This document shows, one piece after another, positions 8,940 through 18,573 of a stretch of DNA of 64,000 nt (the stretch's first letter is position 1; each line of letters starts with the position of its first letter). The DNA is taken from positions 61,393 to 125,392 of the forward strand of contig CAIMSN010000096.1 of NCBI GenBank assembly GCA_903844135.1, read 5' to 3'. The translations under genes and the position numbers were made by a program. The notes beneath the pieces are model-generated. The model worked only from the letters and a program-made list of their open reading frames with translations. It was not told the DNA's origin and ran no database searches. Source of the DNA: an uncultured Rhodospirillales bacterium (GTDB lineage: Bacteria; Pseudomonadota; Alphaproteobacteria; Acetobacterales; Acetobacteraceae).

Positions 8940-9578
8940 CCATGGTCCGCCGCGCTCCTGCACGCGGATGTACGATCCCGTCTCGTCCGCGGTCGCCTGC
9001 ACGCCCATCCAGCCCAGCGCCACCGCATCCTTGCCGTCCTTGCAGAGCTCGCAGTTCGCCTGGGCGGCCGCCTCCACCAGCCTGGCGACGCCGCCGGCGA
9101 CCTTGGTCGGCGTGTTGACGCCCTCGCCCATGCAGAAATTGTAGTCGGCAGACTGCGCCGCGAAGGCCATGCCGCCGCCGCTCTGCCCGGCGGCGACGAT
9201 CTCGACCGGTGCGCTCGGCAGCGGGCTCAGCCGGCCATCGTCCATCTTGAAATACGCGCCATCGAGCGCGCAGGCGCCGGTCTCGGTCAGGTCGCGGATC
9301 ACCTGCACGTATTTCGCGCAATACTGGGAGCGGCGGGCTGTATTCGGCCTGCCGCCAGCCGGAGACGATGGTGATGCCGAAGCGTCCCGGCGCGACGCTG
9401 TCGATGGTCGACGCCATGCGCGCGGCGATCGCCGGCGGCAAGGGTCAGCACCGCGGCGGACACGAACAGCGTGGTCCGCGTCGTCACCGCGGCCAGTGCC
9501 GTCATCAGGGTGATGCTCTCCAGGCAATGGTCCCGGAACTCGCTCTCGCCGCCGAAGCCGCGAGAATGCAAGACGCAT
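8940..9578 (-). pseudogene. RutA-like pyrimidine/FMN monooxygenase remnant
   Basis: Read on the minus strand, three different frames in succession match RutA: GFGGESEF..LESITLMTALAAV (about 9575-9445), then [21 protein letters not shown] (about 9440-9325), then [37 protein letters not shown] (about 9310-9060). One frameshift lies near 9440. Another near 9330 comes with loss of roughly 15 residues. The N-terminus is missing and the C-terminal third is gone after about 8950. RutA opens the uracil ring using FMNH2 and O2. No other rut gene is in the window. The remnant lies tail-to-tail with the isomerase gene. Confidence 0.8.
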
Positions 9579-9579
9579 G

Positions 9580-10227
9580 CTATCGGGGTCGGCGCTCCAT
9601 CCGCGCGTAGGTCTGTCCCTGCAGCCAGCCATAGGCGGTCAGCAGGACAACGACGCTGATGCTGTTCAGGGTGAAGATCGACTCCACGTCCGCGCCCTCG
9701 AAATGCGCTAGCGACGGCAGCAGGTTCATCCTGAGCCCATACCAGACGGCGATCGGCAGCAGCCCGAGCGTCACCATCCAGACCCGCTCCTGGCGCCGGA
9801 ACGAGATCGCCGCCAGGGCGGCGCAGGGCAGCAGGAACAACTGGGTGCCGTTGTTGGTGCCCAGCACCCAGCAGGTCAGGATGGTGTTGGCGATGCCGGC
9901 CAGCACCACGCCCACCCGCCCGGCCAGCGGATGCGACCGGGTCAGCAGCGGCATCAGACAGAACACCGGCGACAGGGTCATGGTCAGGAGCGAGACCGGC
10001 AGCGTCTTGGTCCCCGCCGACCAGAGCAGGTAGAGCGGCCAGAACGGCAGGTGCGTGCCGACCAGCAGCGCGACGTCGTTGCTCGCCTCGGCCAGCGGGT
10101 CGTCGTGGCGGACGTAGCGCCGGAGCCGGTCCAGCGCGCGGTTCCAGTATCGGGACCAGGGCCGGGCCCGGCTGCGCTCCTGGCCGTCCTCGACTCGGGT
10201 CGCTGGTTCCGATGGATGGCTGGACAC
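9580..10227 (-). CDS. Polytopic membrane protein, probably C-terminally truncated
   Basis: A 215-residue protein with about six hydrophobic helices between residues 50 and 205 and a basic N-terminal tail. A GTG at 10227 preceded by AGGAGGG is chosen as start. The protein stops a few residues after the last helix, in ARMERRPR, exactly where the rutA remnant begins. Membrane domains of this kind often precede a cytoplasmic output domain (cyclase, GGDEF or kinase). That one was lost in the deletion that damaged rutA is an inference. No function is assigned. Confidence 0.6.
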   Translation of the reverse strand: MSSHPSEPATRVEDGQERSRARPWSRYWNRALDRLRRYVRHDDPLAEASNDVALLVGTHLPFWPLYLLWSAGTKTLPVSLLTMTLSPVFCLMPLLTRSHPLAGRVGVVLAGIANTILTCWVLGTNNGTQLFLLPCAALAAISFRRQERVWMVTLGLLPIAVWYGLRMNLLPSLAHFEGADVESIFTLNSISVVVLLTAYGWLQGQTYARMERRPR

Positions 10228-10327
10228 TCTGGAACCCTCCTGGCGTGATCGTCCGGTCGCGGTCGCCGCGGCAGCAGACGCGAAACCGCACCGCCTGACC
10301 AGGGTCCCAAGCCGCCGGACCCGGCCC

Positions 10328-10356
10328 TTGGCAGTCCCCGGCCAGGAGCCTAGCGT
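10328..10356 (+). promoter_or_regulatory. Candidate promoter of gnd
   Basis: TTGGCA at 10328-10333 and TAGCGT at 10351-10356 are separated by 17 bases, with the gnd start 35 bases downstream and an AAGAGG ribosome-binding site at about 10378-10383. Hexamers are partial matches to consensus. Confidence 0.4.
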
Positions 10357-10390
10357 TCTTTTCAAGACAGGAACTCCAAGAGGCATCACC

Positions 10391-11824
10391 ATGGCGGAAC
10401 TCGCCGATCTGGGCGTCATCGGACTCGCGGTGATGGGCGCCAACCTGGCCAGGAACGCCGCCCGCAAGGGATTGCGGGTCGCCCTCTACAACCGCACCGA
10501 CGAGAAGACCGACCGCCTGGTCGCCGAACATGGCGGCGAGGGCGAGTTCGTCCCGTCCCACGACATGGCGGCGTTCGTCGCCTCCCTGTCCAGGCCGCGC
10601 GCGATCATCGTCATGGTCAAGGCGGGCCAGCCGGTCGACGACATGATCGCCCAGCTCGAGCCGCATCTCGACGAGGGCGACATCGTCATCGATGCCGGCA
10701 ATTCCCTGTTCACCGACACGCGCCGCCGCGAGCGCGCCCTGGCCGAACGCAAGCTGCTGTTCGTCGGCATGGGCGTGTCCGGCGGCGAGGAGGGCGCGCT
10801 GGAGGGCCCGTCGATCATGCCGGGCGGCGCGCGCGCCGCCTGGGACAGGATCGCGCCGATGGTGACGAAGATGGCCATCTCCGTCGACGGCACCCCCTGC
10901 TGCGCCTACATGGGCCCGGACGGCGCCGGCCATTACGTCAAGATGGTGCATAACGGCATCGAATATGCCGACATGCAGCTGATCGCCGAAGCCTACGACC
11001 TGATGCGCGCGGTGTACGGCATGGAGGCCGGGCAGATCGCCGAGATCTTCGCCGGCTGGAAGAGCGGCGATCTCGATTCCTACCTGATCGAGATCACCGC
11101 CACCGTGCTGGCCAAGCAGGATCCGGCCAGCGGCGGCGCGCTGGTCGACATGATCCGCGACGAGGCCGAACAGAAGGGCACCGGACGCTGGACCGCGCAG
11201 TCGGCGCTGGAGCTCGGCGTTCCGATCACCGCCATCACCGAGGCGGTGTTCGCGCGCGCGCTGTCGGGCCGCCCGCGTCAGCGCCAGGCGGCGTCGGCGA
11301 TGTTCCCGAGTGCCGCGGCCCCCTCCAGGCGTCCGGAGATCGCCGAGATCGACAAGATCCGCGATGCCCTCTACGCCTCCAAGATCGTCGCCTACGCGCA
11401 GGGCTTCGAGCAGTTGATGGTCGCGTCCGAACAGTATGGCTGGGCGCTCGATCCCGGCCTGATCGCCACCATCTGGCGCGGCGGCTGCATCATCCGCGCC
11501 GCGTTCCTGGACCGGATTCGCGAGGGATACGAGACGCATCGCGACGCGCCCAGCCTGCTGCTGCAGACGTATTTCAAGGATGCGCTGGTCAAGGCGGAAC
11601 CGGCATGGCGGGACGTCGTCGTCCTGGCCGTGCAGAGCGGGATCGCGGTTCCGGCGTTCGCCTCCTCGCTGGCCTATTTCGATGGGCTGCGTCGCGCCAG
11701 CGGCCCGGCCAACCTGCTCCAGGGATTGCGCGACTATTTCGGCGCGCACAGCTATCGCCGCCGCGACCGGCCGGGGTCTTTCCACACACGCTGGTCGCAG
11801 GACGGCTCGGAGATCGAGGTCTGA
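10391..11824 (+). CDS. gnd: 6-phosphogluconate dehydrogenase, decarboxylating
   Basis: Converts 6-phosphogluconate to ribulose 5-phosphate with NADP reduction and CO2 release, in the oxidative pentose phosphate pathway. At 477 residues it is the long form. Seen are the N-terminal GxAVMGxN dinucleotide motif (GLAVMGANLARN, about 11-22), the NRT segment of the cofactor site, the GMGVSGGEEGA substrate motif near 127-137, and GPDGAGHYVKMVHNGIEY near 177-194 with the catalytic lysine and the HNGIEY signature. The C-terminal all-helical domain follows. It stands alone, with a convergent Nramp gene 12 bases downstream. Confidence 0.96.
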   Translation: MAELADLGVIGLAVMGANLARNAARKGLRVALYNRTDEKTDRLVAEHGGEGEFVPSHDMAAFVASLSRPRAIIVMVKAGQPVDDMIAQLEPHLDEGDIVIDAGNSLFTDTRRRERALAERKLLFVGMGVSGGEEGALEGPSIMPGGARAAWDRIAPMVTKMAISVDGTPCCAYMGPDGAGHYVKMVHNGIEYADMQLIAEAYDLMRAVYGMEAGQIAEIFAGWKSGDLDSYLIEITATVLAKQDPASGGALVDMIRDEAEQKGTGRWTAQSALELGVPITAITEAVFARALSGRPRQRQAASAMFPSAAAPSRRPEIAEIDKIRDALYASKIVAYAQGFEQLMVASEQYGWALDPGLIATIWRGGCIIRAAFLDRIREGYETHRDAPSLLLQTYFKDALVKAEPAWRDVVVLAVQSGIAVPAFASSLAYFDGLRRASGPANLLQGLRDYFGAHSYRRRDRPGSFHTRWSQDGSEIEV

Positions 11825-11836
11825 CCGATCGATCGG

Positions 11837-13063
11837 CTACAGGACGAAGAATCCGATGCTCGCGGCCAGCATCAGGCCGGTCGTCAGCCAGCCCGCCGTC
11901 AGCATCGGTCCGGAGATCCTCAGCCGCCCCATGATGCGTGGACTGCCGGCGATCAGCATAAGCGCCGCCAATACCGGTGCGGCCAGCACGCCATTGACGA
12001 CCGCGCTCCAATACAGCGCCCGCACCGGATCCAAGGCGGTGAAATTCAGCGCCACGCCGGCCATGGTGGCGACGGCGATGGTCGCATAGAACGATTTCGC
12101 CTGCATCAGCCGCCGGTCCAGACCTTCGCGCCAGCGCAGAGTCTCCGACAGCGCGTAGGCCGACGAGCCGGCCAGCACCGGCACCGCGAGCAGGCCGGTG
12201 CCGATGATCCCTGCCGCGAACAGCACGAAGGTGAACGGGCCGGCGATCGGCCGCAGCGCCTCCGCGGCCTGGGACGAGGTCGCGATGGTGGTGAGCCCAG
12301 ACGCGTGCAGCGTGGCCGCCGTCGCATAGATGATGCAGATCGCGATCAGGTTCGAGACCACCATGCCGAGCACGGTATCGGTACGGATCCTGGCGAACTC
12401 CGCCTCCGCTCCGGCCGGCGCCACGCGCAACGGCGGCAGCGCCCGGCGCTTGCGGTCTTCGACCTCGAGCGCGGATTGCCAGAAGAGCAGATACGGGCTG
12501 ATGGTGGTGCCGAGCACCGCGACCAGCGCCATCGCCGCCGCGTGGCCGGACGCGAGACGCGGCACCAGCGTCGCCAGCAGGGCGCGGCTCCACGGCACAT
12601 GCACCGCGAACACGACCGCGACATAGCTGAACAGCGACAGGGTCAGCCATTTCAGCACGCCGGCATACACCGCATAGCTGAGGAAGATCTCGGCCACGAC
12701 GCACAGGATCCCGAATCCGATCGTGTAGAGCCGGTCGCTGCCGCCGAGCAGCAGGCGCGCCGCGGCGCCCATCGCGCCGAGATCGGCGCCGAGATTGATC
12801 ACGTTGGCGACCAGCAGCAGCAGCACGACGGTGCGTACGATCCAGGGGTTGTAGTGCCGGCGGAGGTTCTCGGCGATTCCCCGTCCGGTGACGCAGCCGA
12901 TCCGTCCGCTGACCTCCTGGACGACGATCATGAACGGCAGGCTGAACAGCATCGTCCAGGCCAGGCCGTAGCCGAACTGCGCGCCGACCTGGCTGTAGGT
13001 GGCGATGCCGCTCGGATCGTCGTCGGCGGCGCCGGTGATCAGGCCGGGGCCGAGGCGCCGCAC
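11837..13063 (-). CDS. Nramp-family divalent metal transporter with altered metal-site motifs
   Basis: A 408-residue polytopic membrane protein, about 11 helices, of the Nramp (SLC11) superfamily. The helix 1 motif is DDDPSG (14-19) rather than DPGN. The helix 6 motif is TTISPY (186-191) where canonical Nramps have the MPH motif with the metal-binding methionine. It therefore belongs to a divergent branch and may carry Mg2+ or another hard cation rather than Mn2+/Fe2+; this is an inference. The start is GTG at 13063; no strong ribosome-binding site is seen, so the start is uncertain. It lies 36 bases after the second groEL and is probably co-transcribed with it. Confidence 0.85.
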   Translation of the reverse strand: MRRLGPGLITGAADDDPSGIATYSQVGAQFGYGLAWTMLFSLPFMIVVQEVSGRIGCVTGRGIAENLRRHYNPWIVRTVVLLLLVANVINLGADLGAMGAAARLLLGGSDRLYTIGFGILCVVAEIFLSYAVYAGVLKWLTLSLFSYVAVVFAVHVPWSRALLATLVPRLASGHAAAMALVAVLGTTISPYLLFWQSALEVEDRKRRALPPLRVAPAGAEAEFARIRTDTVLGMVVSNLIAICIIYATAATLHASGLTTIATSSQAAEALRPIAGPFTFVLFAAGIIGTGLLAVPVLAGSSAYALSETLRWREGLDRRLMQAKSFYATIAVATMAGVALNFTALDPVRALYWSAVVNGVLAAPVLAALMLIAGSPRIMGRLRISGPMLTAGWLTTGLMLAASIGFFVL

Positions 13064-13099
13064 CAGACTCGAGGGCGGGGCCCGCTCCGGGTCCGTCCG

Positions 13100-14710
<1,611 letters not shown>

Positions 14711-14866
14711 GATGTGTCTCCTGTTGGGCGTGCGAAGCCACAGCGGCCTGGAGGGCGTTGCGTTCCGGCGAACCGCTTGTCCAGGAATGCTTAGCCTCTA
14801 TGCGAACACGGATCGGCCCGACCGCGCCGCCGTCGCGTTGGGTGATTGCGGAAACGGGAGTTCGGC

Positions 14867-15340
14867 GTGCAACGACATGACGTGTTTGCCCTGACCAACT
14901 CGGCGCTCAACGGCTTCCTGTTCGCCGACGTCACCAGCGAACTGAACGGGACCACGCTGACCATGCTCTCGATCCTGTCCAGATCCGGGAAGGATCCCTG
15001 GGCGGAAGCGGGGTCCTGGGCGCGGCTGCCGAAAGCGGCCGCCCGGCGCTGCGTGGCCGACAGCATCGCCGACATGCGGATCGACGGTCTGACCCGGGGC
15101 GATATCCAGCAGATAACCGCGCGGCTGGTGACGCTGCTTCCAAGCGGGGCGGTGTCGCCGGAGCTGGCGCAGCCTCTGCCGCCGCTCCATGCGATGCGAC
15201 CATGGCTGATGGGCGTCTGTCTTGCCGCCGTGATCGCGGCTCTGGTCCTCCTGTCGACGAACGGTTCGCGGATCGACGGCATCTTCGGCTCCGGGCCATC
15301 AGCCACGGTGGCGGCCTCTGCGCAGGTCAAGCCGCGATGA
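14867..15340 (+). CDS. Conserved-looking protein of unknown function with one membrane helix
   Basis: A 157-residue protein. The GTG at 14867 is preferred because a CGGGAG site precedes it by seven bases and the protein then begins with a compact segment (FALTNSALNGFLFADV) that looks like a folded domain. One hydrophobic helix is seen at about residues 118-135, followed by a short, probably periplasmic tail. The N-terminal half is soluble. The stop overlaps the start of the BON-domain gene (ATGATG), so the two are coupled. It is divergent from the second groEL. No function is recognised; a stress role is only suggested by the neighbours. Confidence 0.7.
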   Translation: MQRHDVFALTNSALNGFLFADVTSELNGTTLTMLSILSRSGKDPWAEAGSWARLPKAAARRCVADSIADMRIDGLTRGDIQQITARLVTLLPSGAVSPELAQPLPPLHAMRPWLMGVCLAAVIAALVLLSTNGSRIDGIFGSGPSATVAASAQVKPR

Positions 15341-16002
15341 TGGACCGAACCGAGGCGGCGGATCGCGCCCTCGCGCATGCGGTCGAGGCCGAGCTTCTCT
15401 GGGAGCCCCGCTTGTCGTCCACCGGCCTGGTCGTCGTCGCCCATGACGGCGCCGTGACCCTGCAGGGGACAGTGGAGAGCCTCGCCGAACGCCATGCCGC
15501 GCTGACGGCCGCCTGGCGCATTCGTGGCGTCCGGGCTCTGAACGACACCATCAGGATCGAGATCCACCGCCACCATAAGCGCAGCGACGACGAGATCGCC
15601 GCGCTGGCGGCGCATCGCTTCGCCGGCAACCTGCAGATCCCGCAGAACGCGATCAGGATCGCGGTCAGGAACGGCTGGATCACGCTGACCGGGCAGGTGG
15701 GGAAGGGCTTCCAGAGCCAGGCGGCGGAGCACGATCTGCAAGGCCTGCCCGGGATCGTCGGCATCAGGAACGAGATCGTCATCAAGACCAAGCTGCCGCT
15801 GTCCGACCTGGGCGACAGCATCGGCGCCGCGATCGCCCGGTCGCGGCTGTACGATCCTGACGCGATCCAGGTCAGCGCGCAGGGCAGCGTGGTGGTTCTC
15901 AAGGGCAGGGCCGCCTCGCCGCACGATCGCCAGATCGCGCTCGATACCGCCTGGGCCATACCCGGGATCACCGGGATCGAGGACGACATCGTGCTCGGCT
16001 GA
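15337..16002 (+). CDS. BON-domain protein with three BON repeats
   Basis: A 221-residue protein consisting of three consecutive BON domains (about 8-75, 79-145 and 150-218), each with a VxVxxGxVxLxG core (HDGAVTLQGTV, RNGWITLTGQV, AQGSVVVLKGRA). BON domains bind phospholipid or envelope partners, as in OsmY. No signal peptide is visible, so it is either cytoplasmic or acts with the membrane-anchored protein encoded just upstream. Its start overlaps that gene's stop. An osmotic or envelope-stress function is likely by family. Confidence 0.85.
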   Translation: MMDRTEAADRALAHAVEAELLWEPRLSSTGLVVVAHDGAVTLQGTVESLAERHAALTAAWRIRGVRALNDTIRIEIHRHHKRSDDEIAALAAHRFAGNLQIPQNAIRIAVRNGWITLTGQVGKGFQSQAAEHDLQGLPGIVGIRNEIVIKTKLPLSDLGDSIGAAIARSRLYDPDAIQVSAQGSVVVLKGRAASPHDRQIALDTAWAIPGITGIEDDIVLG

Positions 16003-16138
16003 AACGGCCCCCGCTCCGGCAGCACGCCGCTATTTGACGACGCTCGTTGTCAGACCTTAGCCTGTCTCGACGGGCCAAGCGGAGATGCCGACAGAGCATC
16101 GCAGTCGTTCGGCCCGTGGCGACCGGGGGTCGGGGAGC

Positions 16139-17608
16139 ATGGGCGTCTATCGGGTCATCATCATTGGCAGCGGCTTCGGCGGCCAATGCGCCGCGGTCAA
16201 TCTGCGGCGCATCGGCATCGAGGATTTCCTGATCCTCGAACGGCGCGACTTCATGGGCGGCACCTGGTGCCAGAATTCCTATCCTGGCGCCGCCGTCGAC
16301 GTGCAGTCGCCGCTCTATTCGCTGTCGTTCGAGCCGTACGACTGGAGCCGGATGTTCGCCGAACAGGCCGAGCTCGAGCACTATACCGGTCACGTTATCG
16401 ACAAGCACCGGCTGCGCGACCGGACCAGGATCGGGACCGACGTTACCAGACTGGAATGGAACGAGGCGGAGGGGCTGTGGGACGTCCATGCGCGGGACCG
16501 GTCCGGCGACGCGATCAGGCTCCAGGCGTCGAGCATCGTCAATGCGACCGGGCCGCTGAGCACGCCGGTGATTCCGGATTTTCCCGGCCGGGACGATTTC
16601 AAGGGCCGCAGCTTCCATACCAACAGTTGGGACCATGGTTACGATCTGAACGGCAAGCGCGTCGCCGTCATCGGCTCCGGCGCGTCGGCGGCGCAGATCA
16701 TCCCGGCGATCGCGCCGCGTTGCGGTGCCCTGCACGTGTTCCAGAGGACGCCGCATTGGGTGCTGCCGCGACCGGACCGGACCTTCACCCCATGGCAACG
16801 CAGGCTGCTCCGCAACAAGGCGGTCTATCGGGGTCTCCGCGCAGCGATCTATCTGGGCCTGGAAACCCGCGTGATCGGCTTCAAATACTCCCGGACCATG
16901 CTGAAGCTCGTCGCGCAGCGCAAAGCCCTCAAGCATATCCGCGCGCAGATCCGAGATCCCGCGCTGCGACGGGCGGTGACGCCGGACTTCACCATCGGCT
17001 GCAAACGGGTGATCCTGTCGAACACGCTCTATCCGGCCTATTGCCGCGACAACGTCACCCTGCACCCGCGCGACCAGGGCATCGCCGCGATCACCGAGAC
17101 CGGCATCACCACGATCTCCGGCCAGCGCATCGATCTCGACCTAGTCGTGTATTCCACCGGATACGACGCCACCGACGGGGTGATTTCCTATCCTGTGATC
17201 GGCAGGCGGGGACGGCGTCTGGCCGATGTCTGGCAGCCTTATCCGCGCGCCTATCTCGGCACCGCGATTCCGGGCTTTCCCAACTTCTTCGTCGTGACCG
17301 GACCGAATACCGGGATCGGCCATACCTCGGCGATCTTCGTGATCGAGGCGCAGATGTCGTATATCATGCGGGCTCTGGAAACGCTGCGCGACCGCCGCGT
17401 CGGCACCATCGAACCGACCGTCCGCGCCGAGGCCGACTACACCGCGATGATCCATTCCGAGATGGAACGAACCGTGTGGAAGAGTGGCGGCTGCCAGAGC
17501 TGGTACAAGAGCGCGGATGGTCACGTGGTCGCCATGTTCCCTGGCTTCAGCTTCACCTTTCGTCGGCTTGCCCGCGATTTCAAGCAGCGGGACCATGTGC
17601 TCGGCTGA
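16139..17608 (+). CDS. FAD-dependent Baeyer-Villiger-type monooxygenase
   Basis: A 489-residue flavoprotein with two Rossmann motifs: GSGFGG for FAD near residues 10-15 and GSGASA for NADPH near 180-185. Between them is FKGRSFHTNSWD (154-165), an exact match to the Baeyer-Villiger fingerprint FxGxxxHxxxW[PD]. The GTWCQNSYPGAAVD segment near 41-54 is also typical. Such enzymes insert oxygen next to a ketone to give an ester or lactone. The esterase encoded 47 bases downstream fits as the next step. The substrate is unknown. Confidence 0.88.
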   Translation: MGVYRVIIIGSGFGGQCAAVNLRRIGIEDFLILERRDFMGGTWCQNSYPGAAVDVQSPLYSLSFEPYDWSRMFAEQAELEHYTGHVIDKHRLRDRTRIGTDVTRLEWNEAEGLWDVHARDRSGDAIRLQASSIVNATGPLSTPVIPDFPGRDDFKGRSFHTNSWDHGYDLNGKRVAVIGSGASAAQIIPAIAPRCGALHVFQRTPHWVLPRPDRTFTPWQRRLLRNKAVYRGLRAAIYLGLETRVIGFKYSRTMLKLVAQRKALKHIRAQIRDPALRRAVTPDFTIGCKRVILSNTLYPAYCRDNVTLHPRDQGIAAITETGITTISGQRIDLDLVVYSTGYDATDGVISYPVIGRRGRRLADVWQPYPRAYLGTAIPGFPNFFVVTGPNTGIGHTSAIFVIEAQMSYIMRALETLRDRRVGTIEPTVRAEADYTAMIHSEMERTVWKSGGCQSWYKSADGHVVAMFPGFSFTFRRLARDFKQRDHVLG

Positions 17609-17655
17609 AACGAGATCGGTTTCCTCAACCATAAACTCAAGGGAAAGAGCCCGTC

Positions 17656-18549
17656 ATGGCCCAAATTCGTGCGCGCCTGCTGGTCGGCATCCTCAAGCTG
17701 GTCGTCAAGCGGCAGATGATGGGCACCCCGGACGTGCGTCGTATCCGCAAGGCGTTCGACGTGGCGCTGTTCGGCGCGCCGCACGGCATCTCCGTCACCC
17801 CGGCCCTGGTCGGCGGCGTGCGGGGAGAGTGGCTGCAGGGCAGAACTCCCGGTCCGGTCACGCTGCTCTACGTGCATGGCGGCGCGTTCGTCGCCTGTTC
17901 GCCGCGCACGCATCGCGCCGCGACCGGCGGCCTCGCCAAGCGCGGCTTCAGGGTGTTCGCGGTGGATTACCGGCTGGCGCCGGAACATCGCTTCCCGGCC
18001 GGACTCGATGACGTCGCGGCGGCGTATCGCGGCCTGATCGAGACCGGCGTGTCGCCGGGCCAACTGGTGCTGGCCGGCGAATCGGCGGGCGGCAACCTCG
18101 TCCTGTCGCTGCTGCACAGGCTGCGCGAGGCCGGCCTGCCTCTTCCGGCGGCGGTCGCCGCCTGGTCGCCGGTCACCGACCTGACTGGCCAGAGCCGATC
18201 GTTCGAGACCAATGCCGAGAAGGACGCGATGCTGGACGGTCGCCGGATCGGGCACGTGTCGGATCTGTACCTGCCGTCCGGCACCGATGTCAGGACGCCG
18301 CAGATCTCGCCGGTGTTCGGCGATTATGCCGGCATGCCGCCGATCCTGGTGCATGTCGGCGCCGACGAGGTGCTGCGCGACGACGGCATCCGCGTCGCCG
18401 AGAAGGCCCGGCAGGACGGGGCGGAAACGGTGCTCAAGGTCTGGCCGGTGGTGCCGCACGCCTGGCAACTGTTCCCGATCCTCCCCGAGGCGGGCCGTTC
18501 GATCGACGAGACCGCTTCCTTCCTGCTGCGACATGCCGCTGGCGGGTGA
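17656..18549 (+). CDS. Alpha/beta-hydrolase, HSL-family esterase
   Basis: A 297-residue esterase/lipase of the hormone-sensitive lipase family (bacterial family IV). It has HGGAF (74-78) for the oxyanion hole, GESAGG with nucleophile Ser143, an acid in GADEVLRDD and a catalytic histidine in VPHAW near the C-terminus. No signal peptide, so cytoplasmic. It follows the Baeyer-Villiger-type monooxygenase on the same strand. A monooxygenase-esterase pair that turns a ketone into an alcohol plus acid is a known arrangement. An AAGGGAAAGAGC stretch precedes the ATG. Confidence 0.88.
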   Translation: MAQIRARLLVGILKLVVKRQMMGTPDVRRIRKAFDVALFGAPHGISVTPALVGGVRGEWLQGRTPGPVTLLYVHGGAFVACSPRTHRAATGGLAKRGFRVFAVDYRLAPEHRFPAGLDDVAAAYRGLIETGVSPGQLVLAGESAGGNLVLSLLHRLREAGLPLPAAVAAWSPVTDLTGQSRSFETNAEKDAMLDGRRIGHVSDLYLPSGTDVRTPQISPVFGDYAGMPPILVHVGADEVLRDDGIRVAEKARQDGAETVLKVWPVVPHAWQLFPILPEAGRSIDETASFLLRHAAGG

Positions 18550-18573
18550 AAGCATGTGTGCTAGCGTCGGCCC

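Noticed and set aside
9299..11785. 828-codon open frame on the minus strand opposite gnd
   Set aside because: It is a GC-rich shadow of gnd. Its low-complexity Arg/Gly/Ala/Asp composition matches no protein, except at its far end, where it reads through one frame of the rutA remnant.
11823..11834. Palindromic CCGATCGATCGG-like sequence between gnd and the Nramp gene as a terminator
   Set aside because: Too short, no loop, and no T-run on either side.
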